Assembly (NCBI RefSeq): GCF_011075055.1
Contig: NC_058154.1
Span: forward strand, 7,360,620 to 7,424,619
Direction: 5' to 3'
From: Mangifera indica
Lineage: Eukaryota > Streptophyta > Magnoliopsida > Sapindales > Anacardiaceae
DNA: 64,000 bases
Below the pieces are notes generated by a model. It made no database searches and was not told the DNA's origin. It was given only the letters and a program-made list of their open reading frames with translations. Position numbers and translations under genes: made by a program. Positions 23,800 to 36,423 of this stretch are shown here, one piece after another (position 1 is the stretch's first letter; every line of letters starts with the position of its first letter).

Positions 23800-25080
23800 G
23801 TCTTTTAAAATATAAAATTTCACGCTAGTTAAAACTAACATTTCTCAACGCTGTCTCACTGCCCCCACGAAAATAATACAATGATGGCTCTTGATAAAAG
23901 GAGTTGGAAGCCCCAAATAAAGAAATAGGCAAACATTGAGGAAATTGGAGGCAGCTGAATATGGCTGATTCATCAAACCTTGGTAAGAAAGAAACAATTG
24001 TCTTTATAAGTAAATGTTATTGGCGACAATGAGAATCAATTTCCAACTGTGCTGAGACTAACACCAGGCTCAGATAGTGATAAGCGCATGACTGTTCTTG
24101 TAATCATAAAATGAGCAACATCTGAAAGAGAATTTCACTACACTATTAGTATCAGATTGTTGCTAAAAATAACTGATACAAGGAGAACTATCACATAACT
24201 GTTGACCGTTCCCTTAATCATATTTAACTTTTTTTTTTTTTGAAACATAAGCCTCCTGTTATAAGATAATCCTCAGCCTGCAGGAGTTTCACTCTCAGTA
24301 CATCTCTTAATTAGTCCAAGTTGTCTCGACAAACGATTAACGATCAAACAATTCTTATCTGATACTCTGCAATAAAAAAGAAAGAACAGAAGAATCTCTT
24401 CATATTCCGATCGCTACCACCTTAGCATATAATGAGCAACACTCTTAGTGAAAGAGAAATTACATCAACACCTCCAAAGCAACAGCACAGCAGATTTATA
24501 GATTTTCTCAATAGCCCAAAAGATTTAGTACTGCAAGGTGATCTTACACAGTTGCATAAGGGGTATATAGTCTATAAACAATCAAGAGAACATTGTTTAC
24601 TTGAATTACATTACTAATGTATTCAGGTTTTTATGCAAGTCTATCAAACTTGTTACCGTGTTCATGCATAATATAGTAGGACACACCAAACATATCCTTA
24701 ATGCACAATCTATGAACCGAACAAAAAATTTGATGAAACTATATCCAGATATATTTCAGATCATAGAGCAAACGGTCAATGTGCAAAAATGATCTTCTAT
24801 TAGAACATATGAAGCACCATATTCTCAAACTCCACAAAGAGTTCTTCCGATCACGATTTTTCTCTGTATGTTGTAACTGCTAAAGGTAATGTTTAATTAA
24901 AACAAAAAACTCCTTGGTTATGAGCAATCAACATTATTAGGTGGCCTTTTAGTTGGTTAAATAGTTATAATTACAACCAAAGTAACCCATAGAGAACATA
25001 GCAGGTTCCCACCAAATTTGTGCAGAGTGATTAAACAGAATTCTTCACAAACGAATCCTAAAAAGAGAAAAGTTCATACA
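23800..25080. other. Intergenic region 3' of the lipase-like gene
   Basis: Short open frames (for example 24432-24617) have no recognisable domain, no introns that could be matched and no conserved context. The last few hundred bases are likely 3' UTR and terminator of the minus-strand lipase-like gene. Confidence 0.4.
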
Positions 25081-26563
25081 TCACCTGAACAAATGAAGCT
25101 TGGACTGGCCATCAAAGCTTGGATCCCACCACTGGTGAATTCCGTGTGCTCGTCTGAAATCCAGACTCTGGCTCATATTGATAGTCAGATATGCTGAAGG
25201 CAGCAGATGCAAGGGTTCGCAATCCCTCACTCCCGCACTACAGATCATATTCCCAATAGAATTTTGCATTGCAAGTCTCTCAATCTTTGTAGCTCCAACC
25301 TCCTCCATCTTCTTTCTATGCTGAAAATAACCGATATATTCAGAGCAGATGTGATCACCTGGGTTAACAAATAGGTAAGGAACCCAGTCAGATAATACAA
25401 AAAAAGGGTCATCATTTCCAGAACCATGGTGTTGGCCTTTTACAGCAACAGCTATCCCTGCTTTCATAACACTGCTTGCCATCCGAATCCCGTGCTTTAC
25501 TTTTTTATTACTAATACATTCTATGGGGACAGAAAAAAATGGTGGATTGAAAAGATATGTTTCAATAGGATAATTTAGCTTGGTCATATTCTTCCCTACA
25601 AGCAAAGCAATAGCTGATCCCAGAGAATGTCCAGCTAACCAAATATTATCTGGTCCAACTGTCGCAACTACATCCTTTACAGCCTGCATTGCAAGCTGAA
25701 AGCGGGAACTTTGATGAAGTTTACTGCACATGGCCTGAATGTCCAGCTTAGCATCTCTTAATCTGGAATCTGGTTTGTTTAGTGTTCCTCGGAAGGCAAT
25801 AACATATTTTGGGGCATTATGAGAAAAACCAAACGATTTATGTTCATAAATCGCACCAAAGATTGAGAAATCAACATCATCAATAAGTGGACAAACTAAT
25901 TGAAAGTGGAAGAAGTTCCACCATGGAGAAGCATGAGATTGGTTCCCTTGGCGCTTTTGTTGGCGGTCACGTTCTAGAATGTATACTCCTTGAACCAAGC
26001 TTGCAGCAACTGATTTTCGGTGATTTAAATTTTCCCTGTAAATGTGTTATTGTGACAAAAAGCTCAATTGAATAATTCATGGGATATTCAGTTAGAAACT
26101 CATAGGATAGACGTAGCAGCAAAAGCAACTTCTTATTAGGTAGAAACGATTGAAATGAATCAGACTGGATTTCACCTATACGACATTTAACTGAATACTT
26201 GCTATCCTGCTGCAAAACTTTCTACATTTTTTCCATTAAACACACATAACCTTTTTCATTTAGCAGTTAAAGAATAGAAGAGGCTTTAACATCAATATTT
26301 AAGCACAAGACCCAGAAGCCCAAATAGAGTCAATCTCCATATCGTCTATTTAAAAAAAAAAAATTAATTTCAACCTAAAATTGCGATCACAATGCCCCAG
26401 TATCTTAACAATCGAGGTAATGCACTTACTCCAAATGAATCAACAATAAGCGAAAGAGATGATCTTACCAATCAACAGCATTGAGGTATAAAGGTCCCGA
26501 AAGGCGAAAAATTTCCCTTACAGATGCCACTGCATCTTGTTTTCCCCTTTCCCTTTCTTCCAT
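25081..26563 (-). CDS. Class-3 lipase-like alpha/beta hydrolase (At4g10955 type), 2 coding exons
   Basis: Coding exons are 26563-26469 and 26035-25081. The intron is GT-AG and splits a Trp codon (V-D-W-E-N), giving 349 aa. The nucleophile elbow G-H-S-L-G is at residues 167-171 (Ser169), preceded by I-A-F-R-G-T-L, the strand and oxyanion region of class-3 lipases. D-H-I-C-S-E-Y-I-G-Y-F and the P-W-W-N-F-F-H-F-Q-L block are hallmarks of this plant subgroup. No signal peptide or transmembrane segment is visible, so a cytosolic enzyme is likely, but its substrate is not known from sequence. The ATG at 26561-26563 is chosen because M-E-E-R-E-R leads into the family motif L-S-G-P-L-Y-L. An acceptor-like CTCTGCAG at 26588-26581 suggests a 5'-UTR intron. 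Stop TGA at 25083-25081. Confidence 0.92.
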
Positions 26564-27376
26564 ATAACCTCTACTAGCTGCTGCAGAGCAGAGAAAGAAG
26601 AACTCAACAACAATTTAAAAAAATAAAAAGCAGCTTTCAACAGAATAGATATCACCCAGATTTCAAGGACCCCAGAAAAATCCCAAAAGAATTTCTGAAA
26701 TGTTTATTGCAAGTTATTGAACCTACTATTTGGTTAATATAGGCAAAATTTTGTCATTACAAACACTATAAGAGGAGTATTAATGCAAGATTGTTGAATG
26801 ACTCTAAAGAACCCAAAAGGGATATTAATCAATATCAATAATGAAGTTCCTTCCTCGTTAATTTCCTCCAAAATCCTTTCAACCATTAATGATACCTGCC
26901 AAACTTTGGTCAAGTCGTAGTTCAATTTCTTTCCAAGAAAAAAAAAAAAAAAAAACCCTAAAACGTTATATCATCAAGCTTTTAAACTGAATTCAACTAA
27001 AGGTAAAAAAATCGTTACAACGGTCGTCCATTAATAACTTTGACTGTTTCATATCTAATAAACGAAAAGTTAATCAAAGTTTCAAAAAGAAAAACAAAAT
27101 GTAAAGTTTATTCAACTTTGAAATATGTTTAACCTCTAAAAACAGAGTCAAGAACTTATCTGTACCTACATAAAAACATCTAAAAAATTTAACTTTCTAC
27201 GTTAGAAATGTTGTTAATCTAAAAGTGGGTATTGACAATTTGCCTACCGAAGAAAAGAAAATCAGAACTGGGTAAAATTCTAAAATTAGCCAATTAAATG
27301 ACAATAACAAACAAAAATTTAACTAAAATGTACCGTTTGACCAAGAAGAGGTTTTGACATTCAAGCGGGAGAGGGA
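26564..27376. promoter_or_regulatory. 5' UTR and promoter region of the lipase-like gene
   Basis: Contains the probable 5'-UTR intron acceptor at 26581-26582 and A-rich stretches (26939-26955). No other gene. Individual elements cannot be assigned with confidence. Confidence 0.4.
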
Positions 27377-28156
27377 CATCTATCTGCACCAAAAGTGGAT
27401 ATTATGCTATAGTCGATACCAGAGGGGTTAGTAAATCTCGAGTCATGGCAACAAATATAGGAAAATTTTCTTGATTTTTTTTCTCCATGCGAAAATATCT
27501 AATTTTTTATCACCATATCGTTTAATAATTTTTGAATAATTATCGATATTTATATAATTATAAAATTCACCCTAATTTAAACTTTAACCCACAAGTTGTT
27601 TACCTTTACGCAAGATTGATCATATATGTAAGAGAGATCTACCTACATTAAAAGTGAATTTCAATACTACAGTTGACACCAGAGGGACTAGTAAATCTTG
27701 GGCATGACAGCAAGTATAGGAAAACTTTCTTGATTTGCTTTTCTCCAAGCTAAAATATTTAATTTCTCATGCCATATTGTTTAATAATTTTTGGATAATG
27801 AGTAATATTGATATAATTATAAAACTTACTATAATTTCACTTTGACCCACATGTTGTTTACCTTTGTGTAATAGCACCCATATATGTGAGAAAAAGATCT
27901 ACCTACCCTAAAAGCGGATTTCAATGTTATAGTCAACACTAGAGGCATTAATAGATCTCGACTCATAGCGGCAAGCATAGGAAAACATTTTTTATTTGCT
28001 TTTCTCCATGCCAAAACATCTAATTTTTCATCACCATATCATTTAATAATTTTTGGATAATGATCAATATTAATATAATTATAAAACTTACTATAATTTA
28101 AACTCTGACCTATAGGTTGTTTATCTTTACGCAAGGATGACCATATACGTGATTTT
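27377..28156. repeat. Tandem array, three units of 260 bp
   Basis: Units start at 27377, 27637 and 27897 with ATCTAYCTRC.Y.AAAAG.G, giving a period of exactly 260 bp twice. Each unit carries in order a CAACACYAGAGG-like block, GCAAG.ATAGGAAAA, TTTTCTCCA.GC.AAAA, CATTTAATAATTTTTGGATA and TTGTTTACCTTT. The units differ by many substitutions but few indels. Non-coding. Confidence 0.9.
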
Positions 28157-28314
28157 TTTTCTACATGAACTATCAAAACTTACCCCAGGTTTTGAACTTT
28201 GTGTCTTTCTTCCATATTTATTTTCATAAAATACTATATATTTCCAATATAAATTCGTTAACATCATCTATGTAATTAAAATAGTTGATAATTAATAAAT
28301 TATCATTAATAACA

Positions 28315-28905
28315 TCAAATAAATTTTACTTTTAATATTTTTGTCATAGGATCTAAGACAATAGCAAAAACATAAAGTAAAGGAATTTCATTACAATATT
28401 TTTTAAATTTCTGTTTTATTTCTTTAGATATATTTTGAAAAATATTATGATATCTATAATCTTTGAAAATATCACTAATTTCTAACATACTATACAAAAT
28501 TAAACAAATAGTTAGATAGTACACACTTGAACATTAGTTTATGATTGTCTTCAATGGTTTTAACATATTCATTAGAGTATTAGCAATCTTCCAATCATGA
28601 TCTACCAAAAAAACAAGATTTTTTTTAATCTTTTGGTTAGATATTAAAGAATCATATTATAGGTATTTCATATCCTTCACATCCTTTCCAACATGAATTA
28701 TGTTGAATTCCACCTAGTTTTAACATCTGTTTTTAATTTTTTTTCATTTTAACCTTATTGATTTACATAATTTATGATATGATTGCATATGTCATGAAGA
28801 TGATAAAATATATACGATGACATGTCTAATTTTTTATATATCATTTTTAGTTATGCTCAAACCATCTTAAGCTATTAAATTAATAATATGACATAAATAA
28901 AACGA
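28315..28905 (-). pseudogene. hAT-family transposase fragment (RNase H-like core), degenerate
   Basis: Minus-strand translation gives H-I-I-N-L-I-A-x-D-G-L, K-I-R-H-V-I-V-Y-I-L-S-S-S, V-D-H-D-W-K-I-A-N-T-L, and a longer open stretch (28315-28524) ending K-F-K-K-Y-C-N-E-I-P-L-L-Y-V-F-A-I-V-L-D-P. The last matches the K-Y-W...L-A-I-A-x-x-L-D-P block of Ac-like hAT transposases. Several in-frame stops. N-terminal BED finger and C-terminal dimerisation domain were not found. Confidence 0.78.
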
Positions 28906-28914
28906 TCTGACAAC

Positions 28915-29393
28915 CTCAAATCAAATAATCACATACATTTTTAGTATTTAGAAGATTTATTCTATAGATACTAGAGTAACCAACCATATGAATATTCTCT
29001 GGTTAGGTCTATACAATAAACGCGTCTACAACATGCACCCATGTATTACATCAAGTTGTCTATGAACAATTTTAACATGTGAAAACCGTCACCACATTTT
29101 AGTGAGATTATTCAATACAATGATAATTTCATCATTATTACATATGCCCTTGTTCTTTGTAATATTAAAATTACAAATATTTCTAGAATAATCATTTAAT
29201 GTGTGTATATGAGTTTACAATCAGTTATTTAATCCTCTCATCATAGTATTACTATTTTAAAGGTATGTTACTTATACAATTATATAATTAATTGACATAT
29301 GAATTGAATATAATAAATTTTTTATTAATGATTGATATAAATTACATTTATAAATATTAAATGCAATTAATTGTATGACACCTACCTTAATAA
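28915..29393 (-). repeat. Partial copia LTR, homologous to 56330-56816
   Basis: About 480 bp align end to end, in the same orientation, with the copia LTR near 56.3-56.8 kb. Landmarks are AACGCGTCTACAACATGCACC, TTTCTAGAATAATCATTTAA and CATATGAATTGAATA. It abuts the hAT fragment and has no visible partner LTR. Confidence 0.75.
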
Positions 29394-29584
29394 TAATATA
29401 TACACAAACAAATGAAGAAACTTTCAATTCATTAATATAAACATGATACAACATAATTTAATTAGTCAAAATGATTGGCTGAAAAGTACCTACTCTAACA
29501 ATTGCATATCTATTAGTGAAGATATGAGGAGGTGGCAACATTGTAGTGACTAGACATTGGATGGGGACATGGGCCCTAATAGTG

Positions 29585-29920
29585 TTACTGGGACAACATT
29601 CTCAATAGGTCCATGATGTGATGCACATTCGGAAAGATTCTACCTCCTTTACTTGGGAGCACCCCACTCATGTCTCCACTAGCGAATAAGAGAAGTTGCA
29701 ATGTGAGAAGCTTGCGATCTTGAAACGGTTGGTCGTTGGAAGGGACTAAGGTCTCTAATGGTGTTGTCACAATAGTGTTGTTTATCCAATGGATCAAGAC
29801 ATTGATGACATTGGTTAAGCTTTTTATAACATCATTCAATCGTGCCTCTGTATCAAGAGCTAGTAATTGTACTTGGTTTTCAACAATATGTTCAAGTTGT
29901 TCTACAAGAGAAATATTCTA
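29585..29920 (-). pseudogene. Unassigned open frame, possibly retroelement gag N-terminus
   Basis: The minus strand reads V-E-Q-L-E-H-I-V-E-N-Q-V-Q-L-L-A-L-D-T-E-A-R-L-N-D-V-I-K, a heptad-like leucine pattern, continuing 84 codons from the Met at 29839. Coiled-coil N-termini of this sort occur in some gypsy gag proteins. There is no capsid or zinc-knuckle motif nearby, so the assignment is weak. Confidence 0.25.
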
Positions 29921-31014
29921 ACTAACTTTAGTAACCTAACCATTTATGACATGCTTTGATTTTCTTCATGGCATGCCGTGGGGAAAGTGTTTCGATTGAG
30001 ATCAAAATAGGAGAAAGGTGCTTGTTGGAAAAAGAAGAGCTTTTCATAAAGGTTTTTATTTAGCACTAAATTATTGATAGTAAAAGTCCCACAAACAAGA
30101 ATTACACAAAATTAGAGGTGTAATTTTATGCAAAAAAAAAATAATAATAACAAAATGAGATTATTGAAGTGGTTCGACTAACCATTTGAAAGTTTATATC
30201 TGCTTTTATATTATTGGTTTTCTAAAGTAATTTCTGAAAGGTAAAAGTATTAAATATATAATATGTCTCTTTTTTTGCTTTTGTATACTCTTAAAGTTAT
30301 TGAACAAGAAAAATAATGATAATATAATAATTATATAGGAAAATATCCCTACATTTTAGTACATTGAATCTAGATATTTAGTGATATCCATTTCTAAGAA
30401 AAATTTGTTGAGTTTTTTATCCAGCAAAGCTAGGAAACAACATTTATCCACATTGTTATGCCATTAAAGTTGAAAAAGAAATGAGATCATAAAAATTATT
30501 GAAACCGTCTAAATCTATTTTTCCTTACTACTTTTAATGGTAGGGTCTTTACTTGTATTATGGGTTGATCTGTGTGTAAATGATGCGTCTATTTGCTATT
30601 CATATAATTAGTTATTCACTACACAATAACTAGATGTTTACCAAGAGTAAGTGTGTGTGACCGCAAAATGACATTTAAACTCGTCAGTTATTATATTATG
30701 TTCGTAATAACACATTGTCATTGTAAAAGCAACAAAAAGACCCATTTTTGAGGTTTTCAAATTAATGGGGCGAAAAGTAATATCCAACATTACATGGAGT
30801 TCTCTGTGAGATATGCCCCTTCTATTTGTTCTGGAACTCTCTCGACTCTGTTTTCCTCTTTTGTTTCTGTTTCTCCTTGGATTTAAGCTCTCTTTTTTTG
30901 CGACACCAAATCCCCAATACCATTAACATTCTTCACATCGTATTACTTAAATTCCCTCATCTCTGGAACTTTCTCACTCTATCGTTTACTCAGTTCGAAA
31001 CTCTTTTTTAATTG
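29921..31014 (+). promoter_or_regulatory. Upstream region of the NudC gene
   Basis: AT-rich and non-coding. The CT-rich stretch from about 30810 to 31014 is likely 5' UTR and core promoter. GAACTTTC at 30966-30973 forms two inverted heat-shock-element units (GAAnnTTC), which could fit the heat response known for BOBBER1, but a two-unit site can occur by chance. Confidence 0.4.
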
Positions 31015-33901
31015 ATGGCGATCATCTCAGATTATACGGAAGAAGAGAAGAAGCCTGAGGTCAAGAATGAGGCCTCAGCTTCTGCGTCCACATCGACATC
31101 CTTCAAGACGACGCCGTTTAGTTCGACTTTTGACGCTTCGAATCCGCTAGGGTTTCTGGAGAAGGTGTTTGAATTCGTGGCGAATGAGAGCGACTTTTTG
31201 ACCAAGGACACAGCGGAGAGCCAGATCACGGCGGTGGTGCGAGCGGCCAAGGAGAAGAGAAAGAAGTCGGTGGAGGATGTCAAACCTAAGAAAGTTACGA
31301 AGGGGAAGGAGGAGGATCAAGATTTGGAAAAATTGCCGACGATCGACGTCAAGAAAGCTCCGCCGCCAGAGCCACAGCTTGATGTTAATGGAAATAAAAC
31401 TAAAGGTTTGTGTATTTATTTTGTTGTTTGTGAAAGGATTGTTCTGTTTACTGAGAAAATAAATCTGTTAACTGATTTTATTTTTGGTTTTAGTAATGTT
31501 GATGTAATTGGATTTATTTTTTTTACTTTGAAACATTGTTTGGTTTAGTTATAAACTTTTTGATATATTAGATTGATGAAACTTGCATTTACGATTTTCC
31601 TGCTATTTTCTTGAGGGTTTAGACTATAATGGGGTAAAGATTGATTCTTTCGGAGTGGGCAGTTTTTATTTTTATTTTTTTGTAATATGTGTGTATGAGC
31701 TCTAAGAAGATGTTGAAGCAACTATGATACTATATATTATAGCCGTTAAACTTTTAAGTTCTGTAACTAGTGGTCTTATGGACAATACATATGAACACAT
31801 TCAAACTAGAACCTGTTTCTAGAAGCTTGGAAGATCGGTGGTTAAAGAGGGATTTGTGGTGGAGGTGCTAGTATTCACGTTAAATTGATAGGGGCAAACG
31901 TCAATATTCATTCTAATTTTTAGAATTAGAAGTTTCTTTGATGTGGTACTGTTATTGCGTGGTCAGAGTCTGTGTCTTTGTATAAATTAGACCAAGCAAG
32001 TTCCAAGGAATTTTACTTATTTTTCTTGGAATCAGACTGCATATCTCTTCCTTATACCTTATTGGAAGGACACCCAGCGTTAAATATATAGAGTTATACA
32101 TTGACCAACTTGAAGTAATTCACTTGTCTTGCATGTAGAAACCGTGCAAATTAGTGATTGTGTGTTTGTCCTGTTGTCATTGTCATGGTTTGTTGAGTTA
32201 ATATCTTTGAGTGACGGTGGTGTGCATTCCATGTTCAAAATTAATGTGTGGCCCCGTTATATCATGCTTCATTTATTTTATAAATCTTTGATGTTATTGT
32301 GATTTATCAAGCTTCTTTTCAATGTTGATGGTTGTCATTTGTTTTTTTTGAAAAGAAAAATATTAGGCATTCACTTACCAAATGATGTACCATCTTATTC
32401 AGCATTGTCTTGTCATTCATCAAAGCACCACCTCATTTACATCTCAACACTACATAGGACTGCATATTATTTGGGATGAGAATTTGGGAAAATTTTTGGG
32501 ACATGTATCATTTTCTTTTTTTTGGGTAATGTCAATTTATTATGAGATCTGTGTTGTGATTGTGATTTATTTAGCTTATTCTTTTATTCACTTTTTCTGC
32601 ATATTAATAACATGCAGCTCCAAATAAAGGAAATGGTCTTGACCTGGATAATTATTCGTGGACACAAACCCTGCAAGAGTTATCTATTATTATTCCAGTC
32701 CCTAATGGGACCAAATCAAGATCTGTTGTGTGTGATATAAAGAAGAACCATCTAAAAGTTGGACTTAAGGGTCAGCCTCCAATTATTGATGTAAGTTATA
32801 TGTGTTCAATTGTTTGGTAATGGGATATGTATCCTCTTTTTCTCTCTGCTACTTTACTCAGATTTTCTTCACTTCTAATAATGTACAACAAATGTTTGCA
32901 GGGGGAACTTAGTCAGAATATCAAGCCTGATGATTGTTATTGGAGCATAGGTATGTTACCATGTTGTATGCACAGTCAATAGCCTATAGAATTTTTTTAT
33001 TGCACAGACTAGTAACACCACTTGGAAAAGTTTTACTAATCTGCAACAACTGATTAATCAATAAGGTTCAACAGTATCCTTAATCCTTTCACCTTCTTCT
33101 AACAACATAGTTTGGCACTTTTCTTTAGATTCTCTTGTTTGAATTGTACAAATCTTGTTGCTAAACTCGAATATATGGGAAGCTCATCATGTATAAATAC
33201 TGAGTAATTTGTTTGCAGAGGATCAGAATTCCATCTCTATTCTTCTGACCAAGCAGAACCAGATGGAATGGTGGAAATCATTGCTGAAAGGAGATCCTGA
33301 AATTGACACTCAGAAAGTTGAACCTGAAAACAGTAAACTATCTGATCTGGATCCAGAAACAAGGCAGACAGTTGAAAAGATGATGGTAATTCTAGAATAT
33401 TTTTCAGTTTTTGTTTTTCCAAGTTATTTGAGATATTGTGTTATGATATAAGAACATCAGTGTCAATTTATTATTTGAGTTTTCTGATTGCATCATCTAA
33501 ATAGATTGTCAATGTACACCTTTGGGAACTTATAACTGAGTATTAATACACTCTGATTAAGAACATCTATTTTCATACCCCTTATGTCATATTTGTCTTC
33601 CTAATGGATAATCTCAGCATTGAGAGTTCTGCTTCTTGCTTACATTTGATCACTTAATGTTTTGTTGTGCAGTTTGATCAGAGGCAAAAGTCCATGGGTC
33701 TCCCAACTAGCGACGAGATGCAGAAGCAAGAGATTCTAAAGAAGTTTATGGCTGAGGTGAATATTTTTACGCAATTAAACATCTACTTACATCTTTCTTT
33801 CTTCTAGGTTTTAGGACCAGAAAATTTTCTTAAGTTGTGTTGTTAACTTTGATTTGGTGCAGCATCCGGAGATGGATTTCTCAAGGGCGAAGCTCTCATA
33901 A
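31015..33901 (+). CDS. BOB1: NudC/CS-domain protein, BOBBER1-like co-chaperone, 6 exons
   Basis: Exons are 31015-31405, 32618-32790, 32902-32950, 33219-33385, 33673-33756 and 33863-33901. All introns are GT-AG, all phases join, and the product is 300 aa ending at TAA. The N-terminus M-A-I-I-S plus [12 protein letters not shown] (about residues 44-55) is the plant BOBBER signature, followed by a charged Lys/Glu linker. The CS (p23-like) domain spans about 140-232, from [10 protein letters not shown] through L-K-V-G-L-K-G and [10 protein letters not shown] to M-E-W-W-K. The NudC tail follows with D-P-E-T-R, K-M-M-F-D-Q-R and H-P-E-M-D-F-S. In Arabidopsis BOB1 is a cytosolic small chaperone needed for patterning and heat tolerance. 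Intron 1 is long (about 1.2 kb). The ATG at 31015 is preferred over the in-frame TTG at 31012. Confidence 0.95.
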
Positions 33902-36423
33902 ATACAGCAGCTGGGAAGTATATGTTAGTCAATATATTCTACAATATGATTATGTAGTGGCTACCATTAAAGCTTGTGGTGGAGTATTAAGTTTTGCAGG
34001 GTCTTTATATTTTGTTAACATTATATTGGACAAATGTTTTCTGTTTGTTGACTTACCTCTGAGAGTCTGAATTGAAGAATCTTTTTTGATGTCATAGGAT
34101 TTGATGCGTCTTGTGGATTTTCGGGGTTTGTTTCAGTACTTACGCTTTCTTTTAACACCCTTTCAACGGCCAAGAATCGAGATCCAAGTATAAACTATAA
34201 TGGTTCATTTTTTAACCTTATAATATAATAATCTGCAATTAGTTGAGTGAAAAACTAGATTTACTGCAATATTAAGTACATTTATTGTTTTTTCCTTTTT
34301 AACCCACTAGATATTGGTGTAAGGTAAATCACTTGAATCTGACATTGGTAAAACAGCTGAATTACGAACCCCTTTCTCTTTTTATTCAAATCATTTCACA
34401 TTTCCAATATTTTCTAGAAAGAGTTGGTTGTTCCCCCTGTGGAAGGTTAAATACTCTAAGTGGCTCCTGTAAAGACTTATCAGTTTTATTAAATGCGTCT
34501 TTCTAATAGATGTATATTAACTCTTTAAGATTAGAAAGGGTTTAATTCGATTATGTCAAAAATGATATAAAACTATCTTGGATTGGATTAGAGAAAAATC
34601 AAGTTTTGAGATTGGTTTAGTATCGTATTGAATAGAAAATGACTAATTATGTTGATTCTCTCCCAATTTGGACTGTTGGTGCAATAATTTGTTTCATGAG
34701 CGAGGTCTTTGGTTTAAATTCAGGATGGCCCAATTGCACCAAGGAAAAGAATAGAAGAAGCATCTGACTTTTATAATATTATTTTGATATATATTAATTA
34801 AAATAATTTTATTTTATTTGATTCATATTAAATTTTTTTAAGTTTGTAAGTTTGGTAAGTGAAACATTTTTCAAATTCAAGTTTAAATTTGAACTCATAT
34901 GAATTAAACTTGTTTGAGGTTTCTTTGAATTGGATTTATCTTCAAGCTCAAATAAATTTAAGTTTCCCAAAACTATGACATATTTGTCATTAACAATGTT
35001 TACGACTTGGAAGTGATTTCCTAAAATAGGTAGACAATTTTGAGCGAGACATATAAAGAAATCTAAAATAAATATATGTGATGACAATTTTCTTCTTGAG
35101 AAAAAGTCCTTGAAATTCTCACAGCAATAATAATTGTCAATTATGAACTCACATTATTTAACTTACAATTCAAAAGAATTATGTAATTGAAATGATGTCT
35201 TGAATTATGAGGAACGTCATGAAACAGACAGAGAATCCATCATTAATTGGTGGAAATTTCAACAATTAATAAAATAAATCAATTATGGGTTGACACGTGT
35301 CTTAAAAATGTCACGTAAATGCCATTTTCCTAAAAAGAGTTTTGGGTCCCCACCTTGCTTGTCCTATTTTGGGGGAGGTCTATTTTAACTAAATTAATAA
35401 TTACTTTTGTTCCTGTTCACCATCTCATTCTCTTTCTCCTCTTTTTTATTTCCCAATTTTAATCATCTTATTTTCATTTTACATGCAAAAATAAAAATTG
35501 CTTTGCTTTGGGTATATATATGAGATTAGATTAAAATTTCCAAACAAAAAGATTAAATTTATTTTTTAATTATGCATAATGACACATCTTATTTATTATA
35601 CAAAATAATATTAATTTTTTTGTGAATTAACGTTTAATCTTATTATTTCACACATGAACAAGTAGTCACTAGGCAAATTGGGGAACAAACAGGAGAATGC
35701 GTTTTTATTTTGTTTTAATTATATTATTATTATTATATAATATGGTGGACATTATAATTTTGATAAATTCCAACTTGCCCCTAGAAGTTTGTATTTTATA
35801 AGTACAAGTGGATTTCACCCTTTCATGGACTGTCCCCAATTCTGTCTATGTCCAGTTAAACCCCCAATCCTTTCTATTTATTTTTTCATTTTCTTAATAA
35901 TCACTTGATGAATTAAGTCCCTGGATGGATCTTTGATAATTTTCGAATTAACAAAAATATTTTTGCCTTAAAATTATGAGTTAATCAATTTTTACCTAAT
36001 TGCCCCACTATTTATTATTATTTTAATGCCAAAAAATTAAGACAACAGGATTTTATTATTTTTATAACTATGGGGGGAATTTGGTATTTAATTATCCAAA
36101 AAATTAAAGAGTATTTTTTTTGTTTTAACCGATATTTTAAATGATACAAAAATTTATTTAATTTATTTTAGAGATCACTAATTATTTTAAAAAACTAATA
36201 AATATCTCTTTAATGGGGGGTTTTATTTTTAGAAATTATTAAAATATTTTCGAAAAACACTAAAAAGTCGTAAATTAATGGTACGCTGGAAGTACAAAAT
36301 GTCCTCCTGTGTGGCTTGATTTTTCTCCTACTACGTGCAATGTGAATAGGACAAATTGTGTACTAGCAATTTTATTGAAATATCCCCTGGCGTACTACAT
36401 AATTTTATTGAGGCGAACGTCTA
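33902..36423. other. 3' UTR of the NudC gene, then AT-rich intergenic DNA
   Basis: 3' UTR extends into about 34.2 kb. The rest is AT-rich with no recognised frame. 34800-34960 has simple AAGTTTGAA-type text similar in style to 4970-5160. Confidence 0.45.

Noticed and set aside
24432..24792. Two adjacent 61-63 codon frames downstream of the lipase-like gene
   Set aside because: No domain, no splice signals joining them and no conserved context.
31032..31283. Minus-strand Ser-rich frame opposite BOB1-like exon 1
   Set aside because: Antisense shadow of the conserved exon.
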